A stretch of DNA of 64,000 bases, from contig OZ005693.1 of NCBI GenBank assembly GCA_963930775.1, positions 1,550,001-1,614,000 on the forward strand, read 5' to 3'. This DNA comes from Cliona cf. orientalis. Taxonomy: Eukaryota; Porifera; Demospongiae; Clionaida; Clionaidae. Under the pieces are notes generated by a model. The model was not told the DNA's origin. It saw only the letters and a program-made list of their open reading frames with translations, and ran no database searches. A program made the translations under genes and the position numbers. Shown here piece after piece: positions 22,526 through 35,724 of the stretch; positions within the stretch are counted from its first letter, which is position 1, and every line of letters starts with the position of its first letter.

Positions 22526-24120
22526 ATGGTAAATAAGAGATCGTTGACGGTAAACTTGGTTATGTGGCTAATGGCAGCCCTAACACTGCATCTGCTTGCA
22601 ATTATGCAAGTAAGTGATGGTACACCTACAGAGGAAGCAGTACCGGTCTCGGTGAACAGACGTCTACAGGAAGCCGATATCTTGACCTTCACTAACTCTT
22701 CACAGCATAGAAATTGCTATGCTGATACTTATCTGGTGGATGAAAGGCGATGTGTCGACAATCAAAGTTTGCATAATGGTACACATTTTATGCTCTATAA
22801 GTAGTGATAATATTAATTATTGCTTGTCACAGTTCATTGTGTGCTATAGCTAGCTATACTACAGTTTGCAGGTTTGCAATTTCTTCACGTCAAGATCTTT
22901 CGTCTTATCAAATCACCCTATTCATTAATGACCAGGAGCAATTTCAAAGTAGTGTAGTGGTGGCAACTTATGAACCACATGGACAATGTTGCTCTCGAGT
23001 GGTTAACAACTCTCTATGTCACATTTCAAGCCTTGAGGTTTACCGTGGGAGGCAGCAAGCAATTCAGATCAGTCACGATGGACTTTCGTTGACTGAAGAT
23101 GGAGCTATAAACGTATGTTTTCAATGACTGTCATTTTGAATTTCAAATAATTAAGCATAATAATTATTTATAGATGAATCAATCTAGCCTGGCATACTCT
23201 GTTATGGAGTATATTGGAGAGCTCTATCGCATGAACCTATCCTGTTCTGGTGGAGGACTACCAGAGAGTGGATGCCTGTTCTTCAAAGTGGGAGGCAGGA
23301 CAAATCTCACCAAAGGTAAGCCTTTCCTTCCTTCCGACTAAAACGTTATCTTTCACCTGCGCACACAATGATTAGCCAAATTTGCTGATAGAGTACCAGG
23401 AACCATTCAGACTCCGGAAGATCACATGATAACCATTACTATAGGAACAGAATCCTCCACAACACACCCGACAACTGACCATGAAATATTCAGCTTTCCA
23501 CAAACCCCTAGTGGTAGTAGTAACAGTACTATAATACCTACGATGCCACATTCATCTACTAGCTATAGCCCCTCGAGCGCTACAGTAGCTACCAATCTCA
23601 CGATCTATGTCATATCAGCTGCGGCTGGTGGAGTAGCCGCTTTGCTATTGGTGGTCATCCTACTGTCCATGGTTCTTGTCTACTGTATCGTAACCAATAA
23701 AAGTAATACTTCAATCACCAATAATAACAACAATGAAGACACTAGAAAGGATCAGGGGTCGGCTCATTGAAATATTTATAGCTAGAACTTTGTGACATAA
23801 GTTATTATGGCTTACATTCTAGGCAATTGGAGCAATCTAATGAAGCAAGCGCCCCACCGTTAAGAAATTTATGGTGTGAGCAGTCAGATATGATGTCAGG
23901 TGAGCTAAAATTGATAACATGCATGTAGTGTTAGTTATTAAATTTTTATTCAGTTATTCCCATCAATTTTCCTATGAGGCAAACAGTTCCATTCCTGACC
24001 GATACCGAACCTGTGTATGCTGAAGTGGAGTTCATGAATGAGGCAGAGTCGCCCGGGGTCCTCTTACCTCCCACCGACTACCATAACAACCCAGCATACA
24101 TGCACATTATGAGATATTAA
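22526..24120 (+). CDS. D3: SLEVYRG receptor with YAEV and NPAY tail
   Basis: Exons 22526-22778, 22865-23112, 23174-23315, 23376-23757, 23823-23899, 23954-24120; all phases agree, 422 residues. Signal peptide, then VSVNRRLQEAD, TYLVDERRCV, C-R-F-A-I, C-H-I-S-S-L-E-V-Y-R-G-R, GELYRMNLSC, LPESGCLFFK and AKFADRVPGT. A Ser/Thr/Pro-rich stalk precedes a TM helix (YVISAAAGGVAALLLVVILL). The tail spans three exons: NNNNNEDTRKDQG, APPLRNLW, then PVYAEVEF and PPTDYHNNPAYMHI near the C-terminus. NPAY is a PTB-domain ligand and an endocytosis signal; YAEV is a possible SH2 ligand. Its last two exons recur without the rest of the gene at 27863 and 33641. Confidence 0.87.
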
Positions 24121-24420
24121 ATATGTACTGCAGTTCAATGAACAGCTAGACAGACACAAGATCATAATTATTGTACAATTATGACTCTACAATACAAATT
24201 CAGTATTTTACAATCATAGCGCCAATAATTGTGGTTATGAATGCAATTATTATCATGCAAATTTTAATATTATAGCCAGTTGAAATAGTGACGTCAATGA
24301 TCAATGGTGTCTCTAAACTAGTGCTAATAATAATATTATAGACTTTACAAATGGGATGTTTTCCAAAATAGGAAAAGCGATTATTACTTAATAGTAGGTC
24401 ATACCATTTACCACATCACT

Positions 24421-25270
24421 ATGAGTGGATACATACCGAATATTTTTGGAGCTATGACTATGGTGACCACATCAGGATCAGGTGCTACTCCTTTGCCATT
24501 TGAGGCTACTCCTTTGCCATTTGAGGTTGGCAGTAGCCTATTCTACGTGGTGGTGGCAGTTGGAAGCATCCTAGTGGTGTTCATCACGTGCATTGTGGTA
24601 CTAGTGCTAGTACTCTCTCTATGCATAGCATGCATTTGTCTCCAGCAAAATCGTGCAAGTACATAATTATTTTCTTATAATAATAAAAATATTATATCAG
24701 CAAAATAATATTATTATAACATCATCATAGACTCTACTCGCCAATTAGAAAATTCTGAAGTGCATAAGAAAAGTGAAATGACTACACTGAGCAAGAAAGA
24801 AAGAGACACATGTATTAACATGCACGTGATTGATAAAGAATTATAGGACATAAAAATTAACAAAATTTAATGTGCATATAATAATTATAAATTTATTTCA
24901 CAGTTGAGGTATCAACTATCCAGCCACGATCCTGTATACCATTGAGAACCCAGCTTATACAACCGCCAGTACTGCAAGACAAGGTGTGAATCATAATAAT
25001 TATGATTGATAGGCTGAATCAGTGTCTAGTGAGCTAGGGTACCTTCCATGCAATTACTGCTGAACATACATGTACATGTAGATCTCTTTGACTATGAAGC
25101 TAATCCAGCTTATACACCGGTAGAAGTTCCTCATCAAAAGCTAGGTAAATTCAGCAAACTGTAACTTAAATATGAAACTGAAATGTTCAATACATTATAT
25201 TATAGGTATTCCTATATACCATGAGATACTGGACCTCAGCAATGATGCTGGTGCTGTAGAAGTACAGTGA
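24421..25270 (+). pseudogene. E1 (block A): NPAY mini-adaptor with a frameshift
   Basis: Exons equivalent to the intact copies: 24421-24658 (N-terminus and TM), 24731-24811, 24904-24983, 25082-25144, 25206-25270. The TM exon reads like E2 but has an 8-residue tandem duplication (ATPLPFEATPLPFE). The third exon is 80 instead of 81 bp (a 2-bp gain and a 3-bp loss), so the NPAY frame is lost (it reads LRTQLIQ) and the next exon reaches a stop. If translated as spliced, it would make a TM protein with a truncated tail. Confidence 0.65.
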
Positions 25271-25691
25271 CTAAAATCACGTACAATCGTGCAAGACTTA
25301 ATACTGTAACACTCGAATACCTACACTATAGATTTTATGAAAAACATGATAATTAAAGTACCATTCCAGTTGTATGCAACACTTACTATATTATCACTAG
25401 AAGAAAGCGTCTATAATAATATTATTATACGTAACTCAAAATTATGCTATATCCAGCTTACATTTCACTTTTAGTATAGTGATAAGTGAATGATGATCAG
25501 CCAGCACATAATATGATACTTTCTCCTTGTTTTTAATTTGCAGTGGTACACACAAGGAAATAGGAAATCAATACTGTGACACTTGTACTAGTTATCACTC
25601 TGAGTCCAAAAATTAATAATATACTATAGTGGGCCTACGCAGCGAAACCATACAAATACGTAATATTGTATTCTCAATTACTATTGATCGT

Positions 25692-26284
25692 CATGTATCA
25701 TAATTGACTCTACTCGCCAAATTGAACTAGAAAATCCTGAAGTGCATAAGAGAACTCGAAATGCCACGGATAAGACTACACTGAGCAAGCAAGAAAGAAA
25801 TACATGCATAAATGAACATAATTATTATTATTATAATTATGTTTCATAAATTTGTTTCACAGTTGAGGTATCAACTATCCAGCCACAATGCTATATGCCA
25901 TTGAGGAGAACCAAGCATATACAGCCACCAGTATACTCTAAGACATGGTGTGGGTCATATGATTGAATCAGTGTCAATCAGGGTTACTACCATGCAATTA
26001 CTGTTGATACATGTAGATCTCTTCAATTATGAAGCTAATCCAGTTTATACACTGGTAAAAGCTCCTCATCAAAGCAAGATTAATTCAGCAAACTGTAATA
26101 ATAATATTAATATTATATTATTGAAACTGAAATGTGTTCAAAATAATATAGGCATTCCTATGTACCATGAGCCTATGATACTGGTGAAGGCTGGAGATGC
26201 TGAGAAGCGTGCAAAGGACCTCAGCGATGATGCTGGTGCTGTTTGCAGTAGAATTACAGTAACCATAATCATACACATAATATA
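25692..26284 (+). pseudogene. Second E-like copy of block A, no TM exon
   Basis: Holds E-type tail exons (25692-25800, 25861-25950, about 26010-26075, 26153-26240: DLFNYEANPVY, GIPMYHEP) but no TM exon upstream. The VEVST exon is shifted in frame. The NPAY motif reads NPVY. A decayed partial copy. Confidence 0.7.
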
Positions 26285-27079
26285 ATGGTGTAAGTATAGC
26301 AAGTAGCTACACTCGAATACCTGCACAGTGACTGTAGATTTATTATGACAAACATGATCAAGTATCATTCCAGTTGTTACTATAATATTATTATTATCAC
26401 CATCATAACTATACACAGTTCAAGGAAAATCATGCCATATACCTAGCTTAAGTTTCACTTTTAACATAGTGATAAGGGAATGATGATCAGCCAGCACCTA
26501 CAATACTTTCTCCTTGTTTTTAATTTGCAGTGGTACACAAGGAAATATCAAATCACTGTGACACTTGTACTATTACTCTGAGTTCAAATACATGTCCTAT
26601 AGTGGGCCTACGTAGCGAGCTTTACATATTTACGATGTGACCTATTCGCTATCAATAACATACCACTTGATTATGAAACTTTGGGAAGGTTTGGTGTTGA
26701 CAAAATACAGCCATGACTGAGAGACTTTGCTGTACACACTATTGATCAAGCTCGTGGGCTAGTAGCTAGCTAGGTTTGCCATTGGAGACCAATGGTGAAA
26801 TACTAGTATAGGCTAAATCATAACCACAGTAAATTTTGTGATGAAAAAACTTCCATAGTGGCAAATGAAAGGTGGTAAACTAATAATTGAGAACTATTCA
26901 GAAAGATAATGATACTTTCTCTAAACTCAGTTTATAGCTACTGATTTAGCTACTCCCAGTTTACTTCATTAATAGCTATGCTTACTAATTAAGAATTAGG
27001 TTCACTGCATGAGGAGTGCCACAAACACTAGCAGTTAACATTGTATTAGCTACACTTGACTTTACCCACAACTACGGAG

Positions 27080-27788
27080 ATGGCGACCACATCAGATACT
27101 ATGCCTTTGCCGCACTTAAGGTTGGTAGTGCCCTGTTCTATGTGGTGGGCGGAGCTGGTAGTACTATGTCGCTTCTCCTCTGTGGCATCTTGATCATGTG
27201 TGTGGCCATTGGCTACCTCGTAGCAAGAAAGAAAGAGACGGTCCTATACAGTAACAGCAACAGTAACACCCGGACCACAGCCAGGAGAACAGAGCCATAA
27301 TGAAGAGGGTCATACCCCCAGTGATCAACAACAGCAGCTGCAAAGCCAGCCACAAGGTATTAATGATGATATATGCACACACTCACGAATGTTTTAAATG
27401 AAACGTGTGATTAATCGTTGCCAGTACCCTCTCTCATTCAGTGAAGCCTCTCAGCAGCAGAATAAGTATGATATTCAGAACCCAAAATATGACGTAATAG
27501 AAGATAGAGGTGAGTTTAATCATAGAATAATATTATGAGCGATCATACCTACTTTCAATTTCAAAAATAGAACACACAATATCATATTATGCTGTGGTGG
27601 ATGAATCACGAGTGTCAAGGCAATATCGTAGACCAAGGTCTGGTCCACCGATTCCGGGAGCAGTCAGAGGCAGGCTAGAACAACCGTCAGAGAGACCTAC
27701 TCAGCAAATGGAGCCAGGAATCGAGACGATATCAGCAACAGCTGGCACACATCAATCATTGGATGCCAGAAGAGCGAATTTGGATAAA
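27080..27788 (+). pseudogene. F fragment of block A
   Basis: Equivalent to F exons 1, 2 and the first 170 bp of exon 3. Exon 1 has a frameshift before the TM segment (CCGCACTTAAGG in place of CCATTTGAGG) and another after LVARKK. Exon 2 lost its first 10 bases. Exon 3 begins well (EHTISYYAVVDESRVSRQ) but ends ANLDK-stop at the block joint. Not expected to make a functional adaptor. Confidence 0.75.
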
Positions 27789-27862
27789 TAGAGGATCAGG
27801 GGTTAGGTTCCTTGAAATATATAGAGAGTTGTGGCATGTTACATCTTGCATTTTGTGTATAG

Positions 27863-28117
27863 ACAATTGGAGAAATCGAATGAAGCAAGTTTCCCACTAT
27901 TAAGAATTTATGGTTGATATCAGGTGAGCTAAAAATACGTAAGTGTTAGTTATATTCAGTTATTCACATCAATTTTCCTATGAGGCAAACAGTTTCATTC
28001 CTGACCGATACCGAACCTGAAGTGGAGTTCACGAATGAGGCGGAGTCCCCCGGTGTCCTCTTACCTCCCACCGACTACCATAACAACCCAGCATACATGC
28101 ACATTATGAGATATTAA
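27863..28117 (+). pseudogene. Orphan D3 tail exons in block B
   Basis: Copies of D3 exons 5 and 6 (27863-27923 and 27960-28117), ending DYHNNPAYMHIMRY-stop, with no ectodomain or TM upstream. Exon 6 lost the nine bases coding VYA. Remnant of the block duplication. Confidence 0.75.
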
Positions 28118-28443
28118 AAATATGTACTACAGTTCAATGGACAGCTAGACAGACACGAGATCATAATTATTGTACAACTATGACTCTACAATACAAATTC
28201 AGTATTAATTTTTACAATCATAGGGCCAATAATTATGGTTATGAATGCAATTATACAAATTATAGCCAGTTGAAATAGTGACGTCAACGATCAATGATAG
28301 CTATCTAGTACTAATAATATTATAATAATTTCCCTATATTATAGACTTTTATATGAAATAAATGGGATGTTTTCCAAAATAGGAAAAGCAGTTATTACTT
28401 AATAGTAGGCCATACCATTTACCACATCACTAGGAGTGGATAC

Positions 28444-29287
28444 ATGCTGAATATGTTTGGAGTTATGACAGACACTACGGAGACCACATCAGGTGCTACT
28501 CCTTTGCCATTTCAGATTGGCAGTGCCCTATTCTACTTGGTGGTGGCGGTTGGAAGCATACTAACATTGCTCATCACGTGCATCATGGTACTAGTGCTAG
28601 TACTCTCTCTATGCATAGGATGCATTTGTCTCCAGCGAAATCGTGCAAGTACATGCATAATTATTTTCTTATAATAATATTATTATTATATCGGCAAATA
28701 ATATTATCATAGACTCTACTCGCCAATTAGAAAATTCTGAAGTGCGCAAGAAAAGTGAAATGACTACGCTGAGCAAGAAAGAAAGAGACACATGTACTAA
28801 CATACAGTGTCACGTTATTGATAAAGAATTATAGGATATAAAAGTTACTAATGAACGTGCATAATAATTATAAATTTGTTTCACAGTTGAGGCATCAACT
28901 ATCCAGCTGCAATCCTATACCATTGAGGAGAACCAAGCTTATACAGCCACCAGTACTGTAAGACAAGGTATGAATTGTATGATTGATAGGCTGAATCAGT
29001 GTCAATCAGGGTACCTGCAATGCAATTATTATTATTGTTGAATATACATGCAGATCCCTTCGACTATGAAGCTAATCCAGCTTATACACTGGTAGAAGCA
29101 CCTCATCAAAAGCAAGGTAAATTCAGTAATTTAAAAATTATAATAGCTAGCCTAGTTGAAACTGAAATGTGTTATAGGCATTCCTATATACCATGAGATA
29201 CTGGTGAAGGCTGGAGATGCTGAGAAGAATACAAAGGACCTCAGCGATGATGCCGGTGCTGTTACAGTAGAACTACAGCAGCCGTAA
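28444..29287 (+). CDS. E2 (block B): mini transmembrane adaptor with NQAY and NPAY
   Basis: Exons 28444-28648, 28713-28793, 28887-28967, 29054-29116, 29178-29287; phase 1 throughout, 179 residues. About 30 N-terminal residues (MLNMFGVMTDTTETTSGATP) lead into a TM helix ending in LCIGCICLQRNR. The tail has a charged segment (SKKERDT), then ENQAYTATST, FDYEANPAYTLVEAP and PIYHEI. NPAY fits PTB-domain binding and clathrin-adaptor sorting; two such sites in a small protein suggest a trafficking or docking role (inference). No signal peptide or ectodomain. Best of several tandem copies, with E3. Confidence 0.75.
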
Positions 29288-30032
29288 TCATACATGTACA
29301 ATGGTGCAAGTATAGCAAGTATGCTCAAATACCTGCGCAGTGACTGTAGATTTTATTATGATAAAAATGATAGAGTACTATATTCCAGTTTTATGCAACA
29401 CTTACGATATTATCACCATAATAGGTATAGCATCATTAGAAGAAGTGTCTATACTATACACAACTCGAGAGCTATATCCAGCTTAAGTTCACTTTTAGTA
29501 TAGTGATAAGTGAATGATGATCAGCCAGCATGCACACACAATACTTTCTCCTTGTTTTTAATTTGCAGTGGTACACACAAGGAAATAGCAAATCAATACT
29601 GTGACACTTGTACTAGTTACCACTCTGAGTCCAAAATTATAGTGGGCCTACGCAGCAAGCTCTTCATATATTATGATATGTTGCATGAGACCTATTCGCT
29701 ATTGATAACATATCAGTTGATTGCAGTGAAACTTTGGGATGGTGAGATACTTAGTCTAGTGTAGACTAAATTATAACTGTGCACAGTAACTGTTAGTAGG
29801 ATAAATTTTGTGATGAAAAAATCAGCACTCTTCTATAGCTAGTGGCGAATGAAAGGAGGTGTGTGAATAATCGCGAACTATTCAGAAAGGTATGATGTTG
29901 TCAATTTCCGCTAATTAAAACTCACTCATATAGCTATACTAATAATAATTATTATTATTATTAATAGCTATACCTACTAAGGAAATTCACTGAGGAGTGC
30001 CACAACAACTGGCAGTTAACGTTGTGTTAAAC

Positions 30033-31396
30033 ATGTCGACGTCGATATCGATTATCATGGAGACCACATCAGGTACTATTCCCTTGCCATTTGAGGTCGG
30101 TATAGTATCCTGCTCTATGCCCAGAATTAAAATGTCACACAACCATAGCTCAAAATAGTGGTGTCAAGATTCAACAATGGCTGATTTGGTATATTAAGTT
30201 GCATTGCTCTATATTAGACTATCTTTTATGTGCAGCAGATATATTATTATTATTAAGATGTTTTCCAAAACAGGAAATGTGTTATTGAAGTTATTATACA
30301 AAAATAGTGGGCCACAATATTAATTTTAGCACATCACTATATATTTATTTCTTCATTGGTGGATACATATTATTACATTCGGAGGATAGTGAATCCCCTT
30401 GCGGAGATATACTTGTCGTTTGTTTAATTTCTCTATTGATTAGCTATGAATAGTTAGTTTTATTCTTAGACGTAGCTAACTTTTATCTAGACTTTTCTTT
30501 GACTTTGTCTATATAATTTATGCTGTAGTCTCATTCTGTTCTCGTTATTGCTCGTTGTACCTTTGGTACACTCCCATAATATGTCTGCATGCATCAGGTA
30601 CTTCAGTTGAAACTGATCACGAGGTTGGCTGCACTGCACTCGAGCTCTCCACAGTGGTTGGGGTTGGATTCATCATAACAGTACTCAACATATGCATCGT
30701 GGTTCTCTCTCTATGCATAGGATGTGCTTGTCTCCAGCGAAACCGTGCAAGTACATTATTATTGTATTCTTAATTCTCAGCAACTATATACTATTGATCG
30801 TTGTATATATCATCATTGACTCTATTCGCCAAATTGAGCTAGGAAATCCTGAAGCGCATATTATTAAGAGAATTCAAAGTGCCACGGATAAAACTACACT
30901 GAGCAAGAAAGAAAGAAATACATGTAACATTATACACAAATGAACATAATATTATTATAATTATGTTTCATAAATTTATTTCACAGTTGAGGTATCAACT
31001 ATCCAGCCACATGCACAATGCTATACTATTGAGGAGAACCAAGCCTATGCAGCCACCAGTGCTGTAAGACAAGGTGTGGGTCATAATATAATGATTCAAT
31101 CAGTGTCAATCAGGGATACCTTCCATGCAATTACTATTGATCATGAACGTACAATGTCATGACATTGTAGATCTCTTCGACTATGAAGCTAATCAAGCAT
31201 ATACAGTGGTTGAAGCACCTCATCAAAAGCAAGGTAAATTCAGCAAGCTGTAATAATATTCATATAGAAACTGAAACGTACTATAGAAATTCCTATATAC
31301 TGTGAGATACTGGTGAAGGCTGAAGATGCTGAGAAGAATACAAAGGATCTCAGCGCTAGCGATGATGCCGGTGCTGTTACAGTAGAACTACAGTAA
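30033..31396 (+). CDS. E-like second gene of block B, two N-terminal exons
   Basis: Proposed exons 30033-30099, 30598-30750, 30987-31073, 31171-31233, 31287-31396; phases agree, 159 residues. The N-terminus is METTSGTIPLPFEVG, then HEVGCTALELSTVVGVGF starts the TM helix, ending LCIGCACLQRNR. Tail: ENQAYAATSA, FDYEANQAYTVVEAP, PIYCEI. Both NPxY sites have become NQAY. The exon corresponding to 28713-28793 lost its acceptor (CATCATTG instead of CATCATAG) and must be skipped for the frame to hold. Could equally be a pseudogene. Confidence 0.45.
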
Positions 31397-31522
31397 CCAT
31401 ACATAATCATACTGTACAATGGTGCAAGTATAGCAAGTACACTCGAATACCTACACAGTGACTGCAGCTGTATAGATTTATTATGACAAACATGATCAAG
31501 TATCATTCCAGTTGTATGCAAC

Positions 31523-32089
31523 CAGGGTTCTATCTAGAAATTTTGGTTTGGGGTGGAAGGGGGTGTGGCACTTTCACGCACAGTCCCCTCCTCCAAACCA
31601 TTAAATAGTAGTTAGACACTGTCTAGGAGGTTTCTGTGTGATTTTGAAGACTGAAGGACTCCATAATATAGAATCCCGAGCGAAGCGAGGGTTCTGGGGT
31701 CTTCTAAATCATACAGAAACCGACTAAACAGTGTCTAACAAGTTTAGATCATATAACTTTGTAGCTATTACTAGAGCCAGAGGGCAAAACTTGTAGGTGA
31801 CTATGAAAATCTTGTAGGTGACTATGAGATATAGATGCCTGTCAGTAGCCAATCAAATTGCATGCTGCAGCTATAATCTAATAGGTATTTGTGGGTTTTA
31901 GGTATAACATGTATACTCTGACATAATTCAGAAGAATGCTATTTACATGTATTTCAAATAGTATACGTTCCCCACCTCCTCCCTCTCCCTCCCTCTCTCT
32001 TTTTTGTCTTGCTACTCTTCTTTGGGGGAGAAGCTGGGTGCTTTGGGGGGGAAGCTTCCCCCCTGCCCCCCCCTATGAATAGAACCCTG
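31523..32089. mobile_element. hAT-like non-autonomous element with 5-bp target duplication
   Basis: Ends CAGGGTTCTAT and ATAGAACCCTG are inverted repeats. GCAAC is duplicated at 31518-31522 and 32090-32094. The empty site is seen in block C near 36905. Inside is a second inverted repeat (GACACTGTCTAGGAGGTTTC at 31615 against its partner ending 31737) around CGAGCGAAGCGAGG. The CAGGG terminus suggests hAT. No transposase. Confidence 0.8.
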
Positions 32090-32094
32090 GCAAC

Positions 32095-32154
32095 ACTTAC
32101 TTTATCACCATCAATAATAATAATATTATTATTATTGATGGTGATAAAGTAAGT
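32095..32154. repeat. Perfect 60-bp palindrome
   Basis: Positions 32095-32124 (ACTTACTTTATCACCATCAA...) are the exact reverse complement of 32125-32154, with no spacer. It lies 5 bp beyond the hAT-like element. Block C has only one arm-like stretch (ACTTACTATATCACCATCAA). Confidence 0.9.
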
Positions 32155-32820
32155 ATTATACACAGTTCGAGCAAAATCATGCCATATCCAGCTTAAGTTT
32201 CACTTTTAACATAGTGATAAGGGAATGATGATCAGCCAGCACATACAATAGCTACTTTCTCCGTGTTTTTAATTTGTAGTGATACACAAGGAAATATCAA
32301 GTCAATACTGTGACACTTGTACTATCACTATGAGTCCAAAATAATTATAGTACTATATAGTGGGCCTACGACGAGCTCTACATATGACATGCTGCACGTG
32401 ACCTATTCGCTATCGATAACATATCAGTTGATTATGAAACTTTGGGAAGGTTTGGTGTTGACAAAATACAGCCATGACTGAGAGACTTAGCTGTACACAC
32501 TGTTGATCAAGCTCGTGGGCTAGTAGCTAGCTAGGTTTGCCATTGGAGACCAACGGTGAAATACTAGTGTAGGCTAAATCATAACCACAGTAAATTTTGT
32601 GAAGAAAAAACTTCCATAGTGGCAAATGAAAGGTGGTAAACTAATAATCGAGAACTATTCAGAAAGATAATGATACCTACTGATTTAGCTACTCCCAGTT
32701 TACTTCATTAATAGCTATACTTACTAATAATTATTAAGAATTAGGTTCACTGAGGAGTGCCGTAAACACTAGCAGTTAACATTGTATTAGCTACACATGA
32801 CTTTACCCACAACTACGGAG

Positions 32821-33554
32821 ATGGTGACCATATCAGATACTACGCCTTTGCCGCACTTAAGGTTGGTAGTGCCCTGTTCTATGTGGTGGGCGGAGCTGGT
32901 AGCATTATGTCGCTTCTCCTCTGTGGCATCTTGATCCTGTGTGTGGCCATTAATTGGCTGCCTTGTAGCAAGAAAGAGACAGTCATACACAGTAATAGCA
33001 ACACCCGGACCCGCACAGCCAGGAGAAAGGAGCCATAACGAAGAGGGGCATACCCCTGATCAACAACAGCAGCTGCAAAGCCAGCCACAAGGTATTTATG
33101 ATACATGCACACACTCACAAAAGTTTCAAACGAAACGAGTGATTTGCGTTGTGCCCTCTCTCATTCAGCTGTGGCAGCCTGATTCTGAAGCCTCTCAGCC
33201 ACAGAATACATATGATATTCAGAACCCAGAATGATAATATATGACATATTAATAGAAGATAGAGGTGATCTTGTTTAAATATTATGTTATTTCATAGAAT
33301 ATTAAGAGTGATCATACCTACTTTCAATTTCAAAAATAGAACACACAATGTCATATGCTATGGTGGATGAATCATGTGTGTCACGGCAACATCGTAGACC
33401 AAGATCTGGACCACCGATTCCGGGAGCAGTCAGAGGCAGGCTAGAACAACCGTCAGAGAGACCTACTCAGCAAATGGAGCCAGGAATCGAGACAATATCT
33501 GCAACAGCTGGCACACATCAATCATTGGATGCCAGAAGAGCGAATTTGGATAAA
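32821..33554 (+). pseudogene. F fragment of block B
   Basis: Same parts as the block A fragment: TM exon with the same CCGCACTTAAGG frameshift, exon 2 with a stop after NPE, exon 3 start VVDESCVSRQHRRPRSG ending at the ANLDK joint. The shared frameshift shows A and B fragments come from one already broken copy. Confidence 0.75.
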
Positions 33555-33640
33555 TAGAGGATCAGGGGTTAGGTTCCTTGAAATACTTAGAGAGTTGTGG
33601 CATGTTACATCTTGTTTTTTGTGTAACTATAATATTATAG

Positions 33641-33917
33641 ACAATTGGAGAAATTGAATGAAGCAAGTTCCCACTATATTAAGAATTTATGGTGTGAACA
33701 GTATGATATCAGGTGAGCTAAAATTGAATGATAACACATAAGTGTTAGTTATATTCATATCAATTTTGCTATGAGGCAAACAGTTCCATTCCTGATCGAT
33801 ACCGAACCTGTGTATGCTGAAGTGGAGTTCATGAATGAGGCGGAGTCCCCCGGGGTCCTCTTACCTCCCACCGACTACCATAACAACCCAGCATACATAC
33901 ACATTATGAGATATTAA
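33641..33917 (+). pseudogene. Orphan D3 tail exons in block C
   Basis: Copies of D3 exons 5 and 6, retaining PVYAEVEF and DYHNNPAYIHIMRY-stop. No ectodomain upstream. Confidence 0.75.
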
Positions 33918-34214
33918 AAATATGTACTGCAGTTCAATGGACAGCTAGACACAAGATCATAATTATTGTACAACTATGACTCTACAATACAAATTCAGTA
34001 TTTTACAATCATAGGGCCAATAATTATGGTTATGAATGCAATTATTGTCATACAAATTTTAATATTATAGCCAGTTAAAATAGTGACGTCAACGATCAAT
34101 GATAGCTATCTAGTACTAATAATATAATTTCCCTATATAGACTTTTATGTGCAACAAATAGGATGTTTCCAAAATAGGAAAAGCGGTTATTACTTAATAG
34201 TAGGCCACATCACT

Positions 34215-35011
34215 ATGAGTGGATACATACCGAATCTGTTTGGAGCTATGACTATGGAGACCACAACAGGTGCCACTCCTTTGCCATTTCAGGTTGGCAC
34301 TCCCCTATTCTACATGGTGGTGGGGGCTGGAAGCATCTTAGTAGTGCTCATCACGTGCATTGTGGTACTCTCTCTATGCATAGGATGCATCTATCTCCAG
34401 CGAAATCGTGCAAGTACATATTTAATTTTATTATGTATTAAATCAGCATTATACATCATCATAGACTCTACTCGCCAGTTAGAAAATTCTGAAGTGCACA
34501 AGAAAAGTGAAATAACTACGCTGAGCAAGAAAGAAAGAGACACATGTACTAACATACATGTGATTGATCAAGTATAGGACATAAAATTAACGAACATTCA
34601 TGTATAAATTTGTTTCACAGTTGAGGCATCGATATTAACTATCCAGCCACAATCCTATACCATTGAGGAGAACCCAGCTTATACAGCCACCAGTACTCTA
34701 AGACAAGGTGTGAATTGTATGACTGACAGGCTGAATCAGTATCAGTCAAGGTTACGTTCCTTCCATTATTGCTGTTGAACATACAATGTCATGTAGATCT
34801 CTTCAACAATGAAGCTAATCCAGCTTATACACTGGTAGAAGCTCCTCATCAAAAGCAAGGTAAATTCAACAAACTGTAATAGTTAGTGCTAATATTGAAA
34901 CTGAAATTTGTTATAGGCATTCCTGTATACCATGAGATACTGGTGAAGGCTGAAGATGCTGAAAAGAATATAAAGGACCTCAGTGATGATGCCAGTGCTG
35001 TAGAATTATAG
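34215..35011 (+). CDS. E3 (block C): mini transmembrane adaptor with two NPAY motifs
   Basis: Exons 34215-34413, 34465-34545, 34621-34707, 34797-34859, 34917-35011; phases agree, 174 residues. N-terminus MSGYIPNLFGAMTMETTTG, TM helix with LCIGCIYLQRNR, then ENPAYTATST, NEANPAYTLVEAP and PVYHEIL. The tail differs from E2 mainly in keeping NPAY where E2 has NQAY. Same inferred role as E2. Confidence 0.75.
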
Positions 35012-35724
35012 TAACTATAATAATCATGTACAATGGCACAAGTAGCAAAACTTGAACATCTGTACACTGGATATTTTATATGATAAAGTCTAGTTTAATG
35101 CAACATTTACTATAATATTATCACCATAATAGGTATAGAAGAAAGTGTCTATACACAACTAGAGAGAAAGTATGCTATATCCATCTTAAGTTTCACTTTA
35201 ACATAGCGATAAGTGAATGATGATCAGCCAGCACACACGATACTTTATCCTTGTTTTTAATTTGCAGTGGTGACACACAAGGAAATAGCATGGGACACCT
35301 CTATACTATAGTTATCACTCTGAGTGGAAAAATATAGTAGGCCTACGCGGCGTGCTCTATACATACAACATGTTGCATGTGACCTATTTGCTATTGATAA
35401 CATATCAGTTGATTGCAGTGAAACTTTGGGAAGGTAAAATACTAATGTAGGCTAAATCATAACTGTGTGCATGGTACAGTAACTGTTAGTATAGGATAAA
35501 TTTTGTGATGAAGAACCAGCATGCTCTTCTATAGCTAGAGACGAATGAAAGAAGGTGTATGAATAATCGCAAACTATTCAGAAAGGTATGATGTTATCAA
35601 TCATATGTTCTTCTAAAGTCACTCACAGTACAATTCTATACTAATCATTAATAGCTATACCTACTAAAGAAGTTCATGCACTGAAGAGTGCCACAACAAC
35701 TCCGTGGCAAACGTCGTGTTAAAC

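Noticed and set aside
27016-27300. 94-codon ORF resembling adaptor F
   Set aside because: Begins at GTG; the true homologous ATG at 27080 is frameshifted before the TM segment, so it is a broken copy.
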